DNA from: Lachnospiraceae bacterium
Lineage (GTDB): Bacteria; Bacillota; Clostridia; Lachnospirales; Lachnospiraceae
Direction: 5' to 3'
DNA: 48,345 nucleotides
Assembly: GCA_017550165.1 (NCBI GenBank)
Contig: JAFZQH010000016.1
Span: 1 to 48,345 of the forward strand
Part shown: positions 14,914 to 24,700 of the stretch, in pieces
Numbering within the stretch: position 1 is the first letter of the stretch
Layout: each line of letters begins with the position of its first letter
Made by a program: the position numbers and the translations under genes
The notes under the pieces: model-generated
Database searches by the model: none
What the model saw: the letters and a program-made list of their open reading frames with translations, nothing else
Told to the model about the DNA's origin: nothing

Positions 14914-16614
14914 ATGGCAGAGAACATCAAAAAAACAAAGAAAAAGAAACTATCAGTTAAATTCTTGGCAGTTCTGTTATTGATGGGTATCCTTATCTAT
15001 GTCGGAGCCATACTGGTTGGTTATAACCGATATGATTATTCCATCAAGGAATACTATGACGTTATGGCCTATGATGCAGCGGAAGCTGTGGCCGGCTTTT
15101 ATACACCGGAGGATATGGAGAGGTATGCCAAGGCTGCATACGATTTTAATCACGGTAAGTCTTCCGAGGCAGAGCTTAAAGCCATTATGGAGGAGCCGGG
15201 ATACAAGAATATGCTGTCTCTTTTGTATCATATGAGAGATAGTCTGGAGGCAAATGATATATTCATATGTACTCTGGACATGGATATTGCCAAAGCATAT
15301 ACGGAGCAGTCTCAGGCTGACGGTTCATGGCATCCCCTCTTCTACATAGCTGACAGTTATGAGATCCCGGAGGATAACTTCAAGCTGGGTGATAACGGCA
15401 TCATCCTTCCCCAGTTCTTAAAAGATGTTATCGCGTCATATGAAAGCGGAAAGCGTTACGAGGGACATTATATATCAGACGGAGGCTTCGGTCTTAACAT
15501 GACGGCTATGTACCCCATAGTAAAGGACGGTAAGACCATCGCCTGCATCGGAGTAGAGATTCCCATGCTGACTCTTGAGTCTAATATAAGGAACTTTGTA
15601 TTATGGGTCTCATTGATCACTGCCGGTATCGTTCTTATCTGCCTCTTCCTGGGAATATTCATGCTTTACCGAAGCGTGATCAAGCCTATAGAACTGATCT
15701 CCAAAGAGGCTGATGATTTCGTAGGCAACAATACCCAGATCTCCGAGAAGCTTAAGAGTGTTCATACGGGAGACGAGATCGAGACCCTCAGCGACAGTAT
15801 CTATCAGATGGAGGTGGGCATCAACGAATATATCGACAACCTCCAGAAGGTTACGGCTGAGAAGGAAAGGATCGGAGCGGAGCTTAACGTAGCCACCCAG
15901 ATCCAGGCCGATATGCTGCCCCGGATCTTCCCGCCCTTCCCGGATAAGACTGAGTTCGACATATATGCCACCATGGATCCGGCCAAGGAAGTGGGAGGCG
16001 ACTTCTACGACTTCTTCCTTATCGATGATGACCATCTGGGTATGGTCATGGCGGATGTGTCCGGTAAGGGAGTTCCCGCAGCCCTCTTTATGGTCATCGC
16101 CAAGACTCTTATCAAGAACAGGGCCCTGATGGGCGGTTCTCCTTCAGAGGTGCTCGCTTACGCAAATGAGCAGCTTTGCGAGGGTAATGAGGCTGAGCTT
16201 TTCGTTACCGTATGGTTCGCCATACTGACCCTTTCAACAGGCAAGGGCGTGGCCGCCAATGCAGGTCACGAGCACCCGGTTGTCCGCAGAAAGGACGGAG
16301 AATTTGAACTGATCCAGTACCGTCATTCTCCGGCAGTAGCCACCATGGAGGGAATCCCCTTTAAGGAGCATGATTTCGAACTTTTCCCGGGAGATACTCT
16401 CTTCGTATACACTGACGGTGTGGCTGAAGCCACCAATTCGGAGAACGTGCTCTACGGTTATGACCGTATGTTAGCTGCCCTGAACCGGAATACGAATTCT
16501 TCCTTAAAGGAACTGTTGGTAGGTCTCAGAGAGGACATTGACGGGTTCGTGGGTGAAGCACCGCAATTTGACGATATCACCATGCTTGGTTTACACTATA
16601 AAGGTAAAGAATAA
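14914..16614 (+). CDS. Membrane SpoIIE-type PP2C phosphatase with extracellular sensor and HAMP
   Basis: This 566-aa protein has TM1 at about 14-34, an outside domain of about 190 residues resembling a Cache sensor (MTAMYPIVKDGKTIACIGVEI near its end), TM2 at about 228-252, a HAMP linker to about 305, and a SpoIIE/RsbU phosphatase domain at about 325-562. Metal ligands are in KEVGGDFYD (D363), MADVSGKG and DDIT (D553, D554). Such phosphatases dephosphorylate STAS-domain antagonists. It follows the GH3 gene by 11 nt behind AAAGGAGAT. No STAS gene is present in this operon; the nearest is at 32097, so its partner is either remote or the RsbW-like tail of the MATE protein is involved. Confidence 0.9.
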   Translation: MAENIKKTKKKKLSVKFLAVLLLMGILIYVGAILVGYNRYDYSIKEYYDVMAYDAAEAVAGFYTPEDMERYAKAAYDFNHGKSSEAELKAIMEEPGYKNMLSLLYHMRDSLEANDIFICTLDMDIAKAYTEQSQADGSWHPLFYIADSYEIPEDNFKLGDNGIILPQFLKDVIASYESGKRYEGHYISDGGFGLNMTAMYPIVKDGKTIACIGVEIPMLTLESNIRNFVLWVSLITAGIVLICLFLGIFMLYRSVIKPIELISKEADDFVGNNTQISEKLKSVHTGDEIETLSDSIYQMEVGINEYIDNLQKVTAEKERIGAELNVATQIQADMLPRIFPPFPDKTEFDIYATMDPAKEVGGDFYDFFLIDDDHLGMVMADVSGKGVPAALFMVIAKTLIKNRALMGGSPSEVLAYANEQLCEGNEAELFVTVWFAILTLSTGKGVAANAGHEHPVVRRKDGEFELIQYRHSPAVATMEGIPFKEHDFELFPGDTLFVYTDGVAEATNSENVLYGYDRMLAALNRNTNSSLKELLVGLREDIDGFVGEAPQFDDITMLGLHYKGKE

Positions 16615-16655
16615 GGCAGATAATGAGGTTGTTTGATTTGGGGGGAGGGACCTGA

Positions 16656-16991
16656 ATGAAAAGAACTATCGGATTGTTTCTGGTTGTGGTTTTGCTTATC
16701 TTTGCAGGATGCGGTGGGAAGACGGTGCAGGCGCCCTTTTCATCGGAGGAGAGGATCGCCACTCCATATGAAAAGGCTGTCTCCGAGCTTATCAAAGCCG
16801 GGTTTACAAGCGTCAATACCGAACCTGTGAACACCAAGCACACCGACAATGTAGGGCAGGTGGTCAACATCATGATCGACGGCAGGACCAGCTTCAAGCG
16901 GGCTGAGACCTTTTCAGAGTCGGCTCCTGTGGTGGTAAGGTACTACCGGCTCATAGACAAGCAGAATAACGGAGTCAACCTCTTTAAGTGA
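16656..16991 (+). CDS. Small lipoprotein with a PASTA-like domain
   Basis: This 111-aa protein has a lipoprotein signal peptide (IFAGC, Cys19) and a single domain of about 65 residues (YEKAVSELIKAGFTSVNTEP ... VVVRYY) with the PASTA pattern of a helix over a three-stranded sheet. PASTA domains bind muropeptides or cell-wall polymers in PknB kinases and penicillin-binding proteins. Here it is stand-alone on the membrane surface and could sense or dock to the wall. GGGGGGAGGG precedes ATG 16656. It lies 41 nt after the phosphatase gene and 30 nt before the DUF5685 gene, and may belong to either transcript. Confidence 0.65.
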   Translation: MKRTIGLFLVVVLLIFAGCGGKTVQAPFSSEERIATPYEKAVSELIKAGFTSVNTEPVNTKHTDNVGQVVNIMIDGRTSFKRAETFSESAPVVVRYYRLIDKQNNGVNLFK

Positions 16992-17021
16992 CCCGGAGAT
17001 GAAAGCGAGATTTCACAGGAT

Positions 17022-17873
17022 ATGTTCGGATATGTAACCATATACAAGCCGGAACTGAAGTTCAAGGAGTACTATGAGTTCCGGGGCTTTTATTGCGGCC
17101 TGTGCCACACTCTGAAGAAGAGGTTCGGGATCCCGGGGCAGATGACACTGACATATGACATGGCTTTTCTGATATGTCTGCTCTCGTCCCTGTATGAAGT
17201 GACCCCGAGGAAGGTTAACAGGCGCTGCATGATGCACCCGGTGAAGAAGAAGCTCTGCCTTGAAAATGAGGTGTCCGGCTACGCTGCTGATATGAACATG
17301 GCCCTTACCTACCACAAGCTGAGGGACGACTATACTGATGATAAGAAGCTGGGGGCTGACCTTGCATCCCGCATCATCAGGGGTTCATATAAAAAGATCT
17401 CGGAGAGATATCCCAGGCAGTGCCGCGGCATAGAGAGGGAGCTTAAAGAACTGGACAGGCTTCAGAAGAGATTTGAAAGGGAAACCCCGGAGTTCTCAAG
17501 CGAGGAGCCGGATATTACTTCGGCCTCTTTCGGCAGGCTTATGCAGGAACTCTTTGTCATGAAAGAGGATGAATATTCAAAAGACCTGCGTCGGATGGCA
17601 TTTTTCCTGGGAAAGTTCATTTACCTCCTGGATGCATATGACGATCTTGAACAGGATCAAAAGTCCGGGAACTATAATCCTCTCAGGAGGATCCTGAAGG
17701 AGAAGGGGACGGAATACATCGAGGAAATGATCAATCTTAACATGGGTGAGTGTACCGCGGCTTTTGAGAGGCTGCCCCTTAAAAGAGACGAGGGAATCCT
17801 GCGGAATATACTCTACATGGGTGTTTGGAACAGATATGAAAGGATAAAGGACAGGAAGAAAGATGGTAAATGA
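17022..17873 (+). CDS. DUF5685 family protein
   Basis: This 283-aa cytosolic protein is consistent with DUF5685, of unknown function. It starts with [14 protein letters not shown] (C25, C28), followed by C69, H72 and C79, which together could bind a metal or cluster. The rest is helical, with [23 protein letters not shown] (Asp204, 207, 208), a pattern that recalls the Asp-rich motif of all-helical prenyl-diphosphate enzymes, though overall similarity is not shown. It overlaps the DnaJ gene downstream by 11 nt, so the two products are probably functionally linked. Confidence 0.75.
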   Translation: MFGYVTIYKPELKFKEYYEFRGFYCGLCHTLKKRFGIPGQMTLTYDMAFLICLLSSLYEVTPRKVNRRCMMHPVKKKLCLENEVSGYAADMNMALTYHKLRDDYTDDKKLGADLASRIIRGSYKKISERYPRQCRGIERELKELDRLQKRFERETPEFSSEEPDITSASFGRLMQELFVMKEDEYSKDLRRMAFFLGKFIYLLDAYDDLEQDQKSGNYNPLRRILKEKGTEYIEEMINLNMGECTAAFERLPLKRDEGILRNILYMGVWNRYERIKDRKKDGK

Positions 17874-18513
17874 CCCTTATAAGGTGCTGGGGGTAAGCCC
17901 CAACGCCTCAGATGAAGAGATAAAGAGAGCCTACCTGGAGCTCTGTAGGAAGTACCACCCGGATTCTTACCAGGGCAATCCCCTGGCGGATCTGGCTTCA
18001 GAGAAGTTCAAGGAGGTTCAGGAAAGCTACGAAACTATCAACAAAATGAGAGCTGCCGGCGGTTACGGCGGCAGTTATAATTCAGGCAGCTATGGTAATG
18101 CCGGGGGTGGCGCCAGCCAGGGAGAGATAGATTTTTATCAGAAGGTTCAGGTCTTAGAGAACCTCCGCCAGTTCGATCAGGCCCTGGGTATGCTCAATTC
18201 CGTTACTGAGCGGACTGATGTATGGTTCTATCACAGTGCTATCTGCAACCTGGGTGTGGGTAATAACATGCTGGCCCTGGATCACGCCAGACAGGCCCAG
18301 GCCATGAACCCGGGCAACCCGGCCTACGCTAATCTTGTTAACCAGATCATGAATTCCGGAGCCAATTACCAGACCTACAGGTACGGTAACGGCGGTGGCA
18401 GCGGCAGTGGGGATTGCTGCGGCGGCGACGGTATGGGTGACATGTGCTGCAAGCTGTGGATCGCCGATACCCTCTGTGAGTGCATGGGAGGAGATCTTTG
18501 CCGATGCATGTAA
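17863..18513 (+). CDS. J-domain protein with TPR-like middle and Cys-rich tail
   Basis: This 216-aa protein has an N-terminal J domain (residues 3-65) with the HPD motif at 32-34, which stimulates Hsp70 ATPase. A Gly/Ser/Tyr linker (about 66-88) follows, then TPR-like helices (about 90-160) and a Gly-rich tail with repeated CC and single Cys residues ([15 protein letters not shown]...CECM...CRCM). The tail could bind metal or a cluster. It lacks the DnaJ zinc-finger and substrate domains, so it is a specialised co-chaperone. It overlaps the DUF5685 gene upstream by 11 nt and the membrane-protein gene downstream by 10 nt. Confidence 0.85.
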   Translation: MVNDPYKVLGVSPNASDEEIKRAYLELCRKYHPDSYQGNPLADLASEKFKEVQESYETINKMRAAGGYGGSYNSGSYGNAGGGASQGEIDFYQKVQVLENLRQFDQALGMLNSVTERTDVWFYHSAICNLGVGNNMLALDHARQAQAMNPGNPAYANLVNQIMNSGANYQTYRYGNGGGSGSGDCCGGDGMGDMCCKLWIADTLCECMGGDLCRCM

Positions 18514-19034
18514 AGACTAAGATGATAGCCGTGGGCGGCGTGTGCCTTGCCCTGGCCATGGTGCTCATTTTCGTGGGCAGCACTATCGAAGTGGGATCAT
18601 TTGCCCCTATATGCCTTGCCGCTTTTACCATCGGCATCGTTACGTTGGGGGGCGGACTTGGCATAGGAGGAGCCTACCTGGCTGCCTCCATTCTTTTGGG
18701 TGTGCTTATTATCCCCAATAAGCTCCATATCATTACCTTCGGGCTTTTGGAGGGTTATCTCTTTCTGCGGGAGTGCATTTATGACATGATCATTAAGAAA
18801 AGAAACATGGGCAGCAAGGCTTACCTTCTCATGAAGCTGGCGGCCTATGTCCTGATGGTCACCATCCCGGCGGCCATCTTCCCCGCTCTTGTATATGAGG
18901 GGGAGATGACTCTTGCCCTGCGGATAGGGATCCCGGTGGCGGCACTGATCTTCTTTGTAGTGCTGGATACGGCCTACGACCGGTTCATGCAGTATCTGTG
19001 CAATACCAGGATCATTAAAGATTTAAAGGATTAG
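18504..19034 (+). CDS. Membrane protein of 176 aa, unknown family
   Basis: This hydrophobic protein has about 5 membrane segments (residues 7-28, 32-52, 53-72, 110-132, 136-158) with short charged loops. The [19 protein letters not shown] stretch gives it the look of a small transporter component, such as an ECF S-subunit, but I cannot assign it. ATG 18504 has GGAGGAG 10 nt upstream, inside the end of the DnaJ-like gene, so translation is probably coupled. Together with DUF5685 and the J-domain protein it forms a three-gene unit. The next gene is convergent, with only 2 nt between stops. Confidence 0.65.
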   Translation: MHVKTKMIAVGGVCLALAMVLIFVGSTIEVGSFAPICLAAFTIGIVTLGGGLGIGGAYLAASILLGVLIIPNKLHIITFGLLEGYLFLRECIYDMIIKKRNMGSKAYLLMKLAAYVLMVTIPAAIFPALVYEGEMTLALRIGIPVAALIFFVVLDTAYDRFMQYLCNTRIIKDLKD

Positions 19035-19036
19035 TG

Positions 19037-20191
19037 TTATTTTTTGATCACGTTGACTAATATGTCGCTGTAATATGTCTTTGTTATGATGGTTCCCTTG
19101 GGCATATCCTGGGTCCCGATCTTGGCGTAATCGATCCGCTGGATTATCTTGTTCATGGTCTCCTGCTGGTCCTTGCTCATCTTGGCCAGGACTTTATCAA
19201 GAAATTCCTTCCTTTTTGCATCATCTTTTTTTGCAAATGAGCTGCTCTTATCATCGGTCCTGGTCCAGAAGACTGCGTCTACGGTCCCGCTGGAGAGGGC
19301 TGCTGCACGGCCGATACTGTCCACTACCACCAGCTCTATATTTGCCCTGATACGCTTACTGATCTCTGCCAGCATGGCTGTGTTAAAGCCTGCGGGGGTT
19401 CCGTCAGCGGCCACGTAATCCATGGGGGGAAGGGAACCGGTAACGGCAACCTTTATCGTTCTGGTACTGTTTAACACAGGCATGGTCACGGGCTTGATCT
19501 CGCCGCCGTTCATCACATCATTTATCTGTTCTTCCACCAGTTTGGAATAGGTGCCGTCCTTTTTCATATCCAGGATGGCTTTATCGAACTCGTCCCGGAG
19601 GGCGGTGTTATCCTCCATCATCATAAAGGCGAAATCGTTGGAGGCCAGGCCGGTGGAGAGTATATATGCAAACATGTCCTTGGGGGCTATGTCACCGATA
19701 TCGACCCCTAAGAATTTCTCTCTTACTATGTCGTATTTGCCGTTGACGGCCAGCTTGTCATTCTTGGATGTCAGGTACCTGGCTGTGGAGTAGTATATCC
19801 TCAGCATATCGATCTCCCCTGCCTCCAGGGCCATTATCATGGAATCCAGGGTATCATAGTATATGACCTCGATGTTGGGATCCCCGGCGCCTTTCTTTAC
19901 GGTAACATCAGAGGGGTCCGGCTGGATATAGCCGTCCTTTACCATCTGCTCACTTCCAAGTATTATGGCTTCTCCCACGTTTTTCATTTCTTCTTCGGTG
20001 GCGTTAAGCAGGGTAAGGATCCCGCATTTAATAGGTTTGCCATCTGCCTCGCTGCCGCCGGCTGTGGTTTTGTTGGCTGCAGACGCTGATGCCGATCCGC
20101 CTGCGGAACTTCCCGTGGCAGCAGATCCTCCGCAGGAACACAGCGTAAGCGCCAGTATCATCGTAAGTGTCAGAGCGAGTATTTTCTTCAT
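19037..20191 (-). CDS. Orphan solute-binding lipoprotein (SBP family 3-like, two-part)
   Basis: This 384-aa protein starts with a lipoprotein signal (LCSC, Cys20). Residues about 50-240 and about 245-380 both look like periplasmic-binding-protein segments: EVIYYDTLDSMIMALEAGEIDML, then IKVAVTGSLPPMDYVAADGT, PAGFNTAMLAEISKRI and SGTVDAVFWTR. The second is typical of amino-acid-binding family 3. No permease or ATPase gene is adjacent, so it is either an orphan binder or serves a transporter elsewhere. ATG 20191 follows GGGGG by 8 nt; the longer frame from 20230 has no binding site. Confidence 0.8.
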   Translation of the reverse strand: MKKILALTLTMILALTLCSCGGSAATGSSAGGSASASAANKTTAGGSEADGKPIKCGILTLLNATEEEMKNVGEAIILGSEQMVKDGYIQPDPSDVTVKKGAGDPNIEVIYYDTLDSMIMALEAGEIDMLRIYYSTARYLTSKNDKLAVNGKYDIVREKFLGVDIGDIAPKDMFAYILSTGLASNDFAFMMMEDNTALRDEFDKAILDMKKDGTYSKLVEEQINDVMNGGEIKPVTMPVLNSTRTIKVAVTGSLPPMDYVAADGTPAGFNTAMLAEISKRIRANIELVVVDSIGRAAALSSGTVDAVFWTRTDDKSSSFAKKDDAKRKEFLDKVLAKMSKDQQETMNKIIQRIDYAKIGTQDMPKGTIITKTYYSDILVNVIKK

Positions 20192-20228
20192 ATATCGATC
20201 CCCCTTGTTACGTGTTAAAGATATGTCC

Positions 20229-20257
20229 ATTATATAGCATCATGGGGGAAAAACAAA
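20229..20257 (-). promoter_or_regulatory. Candidate sigma-A promoter for the solute-binding lipoprotein
   Basis: Minus strand: TTTGTT (20257-20252), 17-nt spacer, TATAAT (20234-20229). The -10 is perfect and the -35 weak. Confidence 0.55.
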
Positions 20258-20293
20258 GATATCATTTATCTCATATCGATGATCTCCATGTCA

Positions 20294-20322
20294 TTGTATA
20301 CTTACGGTTTTTATGGTACGAT
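20294..20322 (+). promoter_or_regulatory. Sigma-A promoter for the alpha/beta hydrolase gene
   Basis: TTGTAT, 17-nt spacer ending in TATGG, and TACGAT (20317-20322), 32 nt before the start codon. The TGG before the -10 makes it an extended -10 type. Confidence 0.6.
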
Positions 20323-20354
20323 TGTGCCATTAGATGAGAAAGGGAGAATGCTTT

Positions 20355-21158
20355 ATGAAAGCAGTAGTTGAGACTGTAAAGACTGATAATTTTACCATGG
20401 GTTACTGCAGGTTCGGAGAGGGCAAGAGGGCTATGGCGCTCATTCCCGGACTCAGTATCGTGAATGTATTGAAATCGGCTGATGCCATAGCTGATGCCTA
20501 TCAGGTTCTGGCAAAGGACTTTGCCATATACGTCTTCGAACGCCGTAACGATCTGCCGGCGCCCTACAGGGTAGATGATACGGCAAGGGATACGGTGGAG
20601 GCTATCCATGTGTTGGGGTTGAAGAACATCTGCCTCTGCGGCGCGTCCTATGGTGGCATGACGGCCATGACTATAGCCGCAGAGCACCCGGAACTTGTGG
20701 AAAAAGTGGTTGTGGCATCCACATCCGCCCACGTGACGGAAGAGGATTATAAGGTGGTAGGCGGCTGGGTTTCCCTGGCGAAGGAAGGAAAAGTTAAGGA
20801 ACTGTGTCTTGCCTTCGGAGAGGCCCTTTACAATAAAAGTGTTTTCGAAGCATCCAAAGATCTTCTGGTCGAAATGGCTGCCGCCGTGTCTGAAGATGAA
20901 CTTAAGCGCTTCATTATCCTCGGTGAGGGAATGGAGGGCTTTAAGATCAAGGATCGTCTTGAGCAGATCCGCTGTCCCCTTATGGTTGTGGGGGATTCGG
21001 ATGACCGTGTTCTCGGGACGGAGGCCACTGAGGAGATCATCCGGATAATGAAGGAGAAGCCCGGATTCGCTTCCCACATATATGACGGTTACGGCCATGC
21101 GGTCTTCGACCTGGCGCCGGACTTTAAAGAGAGGGTTTTGCAATTTTTAAGATCATAA
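20355..21158 (+). CDS. Alpha/beta hydrolase
   Basis: This 267-aa soluble protein has the alpha/beta-hydrolase fold. The nucleophile elbow is CGASYGGM, with the acid in VVGDSDDRVLG and the histidine in GYGHAVFD near the C-terminus, so a full Ser-Asp-His triad is present. It would hydrolyse an ester or similar bond of an unknown small substrate. ATG 20355 has AGGGAG 8 nt upstream and is preferred over the earlier in-frame ATG at 20334. It has its own promoter. Its stop overlaps the end of the convergent gene at 21153 by 6 nt. Confidence 0.85.
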   Translation: MKAVVETVKTDNFTMGYCRFGEGKRAMALIPGLSIVNVLKSADAIADAYQVLAKDFAIYVFERRNDLPAPYRVDDTARDTVEAIHVLGLKNICLCGASYGGMTAMTIAAEHPELVEKVVVASTSAHVTEEDYKVVGGWVSLAKEGKVKELCLAFGEALYNKSVFEASKDLLVEMAAAVSEDELKRFIILGEGMEGFKIKDRLEQIRCPLMVVGDSDDRVLGTEATEEIIRIMKEKPGFASHIYDGYGHAVFDLAPDFKERVLQFLRS

Positions 21159-21620
21159 TAAGCGTAGTGTCCCCCGGAACTCTTCAAACAAGGGGGCACT
21201 GGTTGCGGCGTCCTTGGCCCGGGATATGCAATACACCGTATAAAAACAGCGTTTGACCTTGACCACCACAAGTTCACAGAACTGCCGGACGTCCACGTCA
21301 TCGGCTGTGTACTCAAAATGGATGCCCTTGGCATTGTTGCCGAGGACCACAGCATCGAACTCATCCCTGCGCTTGTAGTCCTTCAGGTTTTTTGCCAGGA
21401 CCTTCTCTGCCCCGTTAAGGGCGCCTTTTGCATCATAAAACACATTAAAAATTGAATTCCCGGTCTTGCCCAGGGAGAGCATGATGTGCTTCTCGGGACA
21501 CCGCACTCCCCAGCGAAGGGCGTTGCCTCTGAAATATCTGCTGATCTCTTCTTCACTCATCTCACTGTAATCATCGGGATATTCCATATATACCAGTCCG
21601 TAAAAATCGGCGTTCTTCAT
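21153..21620 (-). CDS. Hypothetical 155-aa protein, possibly PsbP/DUF1795-like
   Basis: This soluble protein is not confidently recognised. Its layout of strands, and a C-terminus running CFYTVYCISRAK then PLFEEFRGTLRL, recalls the PsbP/DUF1795 fold in which a final helix precedes a last strand, but that is inference. There is no signal peptide. The start at 21620 follows TGGAGATG at 10 nt; a longer frame from 21653 adds 11 basic residues without a better site. It is a single gene, transcribed away from the RND pump operon and convergent with the alpha/beta hydrolase. Confidence 0.6.
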   Translation of the reverse strand: MKNADFYGLVYMEYPDDYSEMSEEEISRYFRGNALRWGVRCPEKHIMLSLGKTGNSIFNVFYDAKGALNGAEKVLAKNLKDYKRRDEFDAVVLGNNAKGIHFEYTADDVDVRQFCELVVVKVKRCFYTVYCISRAKDAATSAPLFEEFRGTLRLL

Positions 21621-21690
21621 AAGACTACATCTCCATACATTCTTTTTTTTCAATTCATTCTATCATATTATCCTTTGAGACAAAAGACTC

Positions 21691-21719
21691 TTGACATACT
21701 GTTCTCATTAGAATAAAAT
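21691..21719 (+). promoter_or_regulatory. Strong sigma-A promoter for the RND-MarR operon
   Basis: A perfect TTGACA, a 17-nt spacer and TAAAAT (21714-21719). The -10 overlaps the small palindrome AGAATAAAATTCT (21710-21722). Transcription should start near 21726. Confidence 0.85.
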
Positions 21720-21735
21720 TCTCTGTGACTAACTC

Positions 21736-21749
21736 TTTACATATGTAAA
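21736..21749. promoter_or_regulatory. Candidate MarR operator (perfect palindrome)
   Basis: TTTACATATGTAAA is a perfect 14-bp palindrome lying about 10 nt after the predicted start of transcription and 42 nt before the RND gene. Its place and length suit a MarR-family repressor such as the one encoded at the end of this operon (25831). Binding is inferred, not shown. Confidence 0.5.
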
Positions 21750-21790
21750 TAATGATCAATAGATAGTATAGAGAGTCGAGGAGGATCAAA

Positions 21791-24700
21791 ATGTCTAAAT
21801 TAAGCGTTAAAAAGCCTTTCACGGTGCTTGTGGGGATCGTGATGGCAGTGGTGCTTGGCTTTGTAAGCCTGTCACAGATGCAGCTGGATTTGCTGCCCGA
21901 TATATCACTGCCCTACCTGCTTGTACTGACCACCTATCCCGGCGCAAGCTCCGAGAAGATAGAGGTTGAGATATGCCAGCCCATGGAGGCTTCCCTGGGT
22001 ACCATTACCGGTGTTAAGAACGTATTAAGCGTAAGCCACGAGAACTACGGAATGGTACAGCTGGAATTCGAGGACGATACAAATATCGATTCAGCCATGG
22101 TCAAGGTATCCAGCGCTGTTAACACCCTGAAGTCCAAGCTGCCGGAGGATGCAGGCACACCATCCATAATCGAGCTTTCTACGGACATGGTGGCAAGCGT
22201 GTACCTGGGTATAAGTGCGGAAGGCAAGGAGATGGAGGAGCTTTCTCAGCTTATAAAGGATGAGATAACGCCTTACTATGAGAGACAGGACGGGGTGGCT
22301 CAGGTCAGCACTCTGGGCCTTATTAACAAGAGCGTTCAGGTAGAGCTTGATCAGGCCAAGGTGGATGCCCTTAATGACAAGATCCTCTCAACTGTGGACG
22401 GTGCATTTGCCAAGGCCGTTGACCAGTTAAATGATGCAAGGCAAAAATTAGTTGACTCTCAGGAAACCCTGGATAAAAACAGGGACAAGCTCATAGAAAG
22501 CGAGGACAAGCTGGACGAGAGCAAGATGAAGCTCCTTGACAGCGAGGACGAGCTTGATGAAAATGCTGCAGATCTCAAGAAGAACCGTAAGGAACTTGAG
22601 AGCAACATTAAGAAAATGGAGGAATCCAAGAAGGCACTTGACGATAAGAGGGAAGAAACCAACAAGCAGCTGGCGGACCTGAGCTTTCAGCTGGATCAGG
22701 CTATGCAGGAACTGAAAAGCCTCAATACTCAGATAAGCGCTGCCAAGGCTGACCAAAGCGCTGCCAAGAGCGCACTGGACGCAGCCAGGGCTGCAGCGGC
22801 AGCCGACCCATCCGATCCTGACAAACAGGAAGCAGTAGCCGCCGCGCTGGAAGCCTATGAATCAGCTGTGGAAAAGGTTTCCTCTCTTGAAGAGCGGAAA
22901 TCAGCCATAGAATCAAGCTATAAGGAGCTTGAATCCAGGAAGCTGGATGCAGCAGAGAGTCTGGGGAGCGCTGATGCCCAGATGACCATCAACCAGCAGC
23001 AGCTGGAGTCGGCAAAGAGTCAGCTTGACTCAGCCAAGAAGCAGATAGATTCCGCCAGAGAGCAGCTTGCCAGCAGCTGGGACGCCTTGGAAGACAGTGA
23101 GAAGCAGATAAAGGAAGGATGGGATTCCTTAAATGACGGACAGAAACAGTTGGGGGACGGCTGGGATGACTATAGGGATGCCGTCAAGTCATATCAGAAG
23201 CAGCGTAAGGAAGCAGAGCGCAAAGCCAACGCAGACAGCCTCCTTACCCTGGATACCCTTGCCAACCTTATATATGCCCAGAATTTCGAGATGCCGGCAG
23301 GTTATGTGGATGATAAGAAGGATAACTCCTGGCTCGTTAAGGTAGGTCAGAATTTCGATAAGGTTGAGGACCTTGAAAATGTGGTATTGAGCAACATTCA
23401 CAAGGTGGGCGACGTCAAGCTGGGTGACGTAGCCAATATCACGGTAATAGATAACGCCAAGGACAGTTATGTACGTATGGGAGAGAACAAGGCAGTGGTA
23501 CTCTCCATCTACAAGAGTTCCACCACAGGTACCAATGATCTGAGTAAGACCATAGCACAGACCAACGAAAAACTTAAAGAACGTTTTCCGGAGATAGAGA
23601 TCACCAAGCTGGCGGACATGGGCGACTATATAGACCTGATCGTAAGGAATGTCGTTAGATCCATCCTTATCGGTGCCATACTGGCCATTATAGTCCTTGC
23701 CATATTCCTTAAAGACGTTAAGCCCACCATGGTTGTTGCCATCAGTATACCCTTAAGTGTGTTTACGGCCCTCATTTGCATGTATTTCAGCGGCATATCC
23801 CTCAACATGCTTTCCCTGTCGGGTCTTGCCCTGGGTATAGGTATGCTGGTCGATAACTCCATAGTGGTCATAGAGAATATATACAGGTTAAGAGGCAGGG
23901 GGATCGCGGCCCCGAGAGCTGCGGTACAGGGAACAAGGCAGGTGGCTGGTGCCATCATAGCCTCTACCCTTACCACGGCCTGCGTATTCCTGCCCATGAT
24001 ATTTACCTCGGGTATCGTAAGAGACCTTATGGCACCCATGTCACTTACCATCGTATTCTGCCTGCTGGCTTCTCTGGTGGTGGCCGTAACGGTCGTGCCC
24101 GCCTCAGGCTCTACGGTCCTCAGGAAGGTTAAAGAGAAGCAGCACCCCTTATTTGACAAGATGCTTGCCGCTTATGAGAAGGCCCTGGATTTCTGCCTGA
24201 GACGCAAGATCGTGCCTATTCTGACTGCCATCGGTCTCCTGGTGCTCTCGTCGGTTCTGGTAGTGTCCATGGGAATAGTAGTTATCCCCGAGATGACCAC
24301 CAACCAGATGGAGGCTACTTTGAAGTTCGACAAGGACGTTACCAGGGAAGAAGCCTATAAAAAGACCGACGAGGTCCTTGACCGCCTGCTTAAGATAGAA
24401 GGCCTGGGCACCATCGGCGTGATCAACGGTGGTGACAGCAGCCTCATTCTTGCCGAAAGCGGAACTTCTACCGACAACTTCAGGACAATGTCCTTTGAAC
24501 TCCTGACGGAGGATGAGAATGCGGGAGCTGCTGAGATCAAGCGTATCATGAATGATATTAATGCGGCTGTGGCAGACCTGGATCTTGATTTTACCCTGGA
24601 GTCCAGTTCTTCCGAGACCAGTTCCCTTACGGGAGGCTCGGGATTAAGCATCAACATTTACGGTGATGATCTGGATGAACTTATGCACATCAGTAAAGAT

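Noticed and set aside
20271-21143. Minus-strand open frame of 290 codons opposite the alpha/beta hydrolase
   Set aside because: The plus-strand gene has a promoter, ribosome site and full hydrolase triad; the minus frame has none of these.
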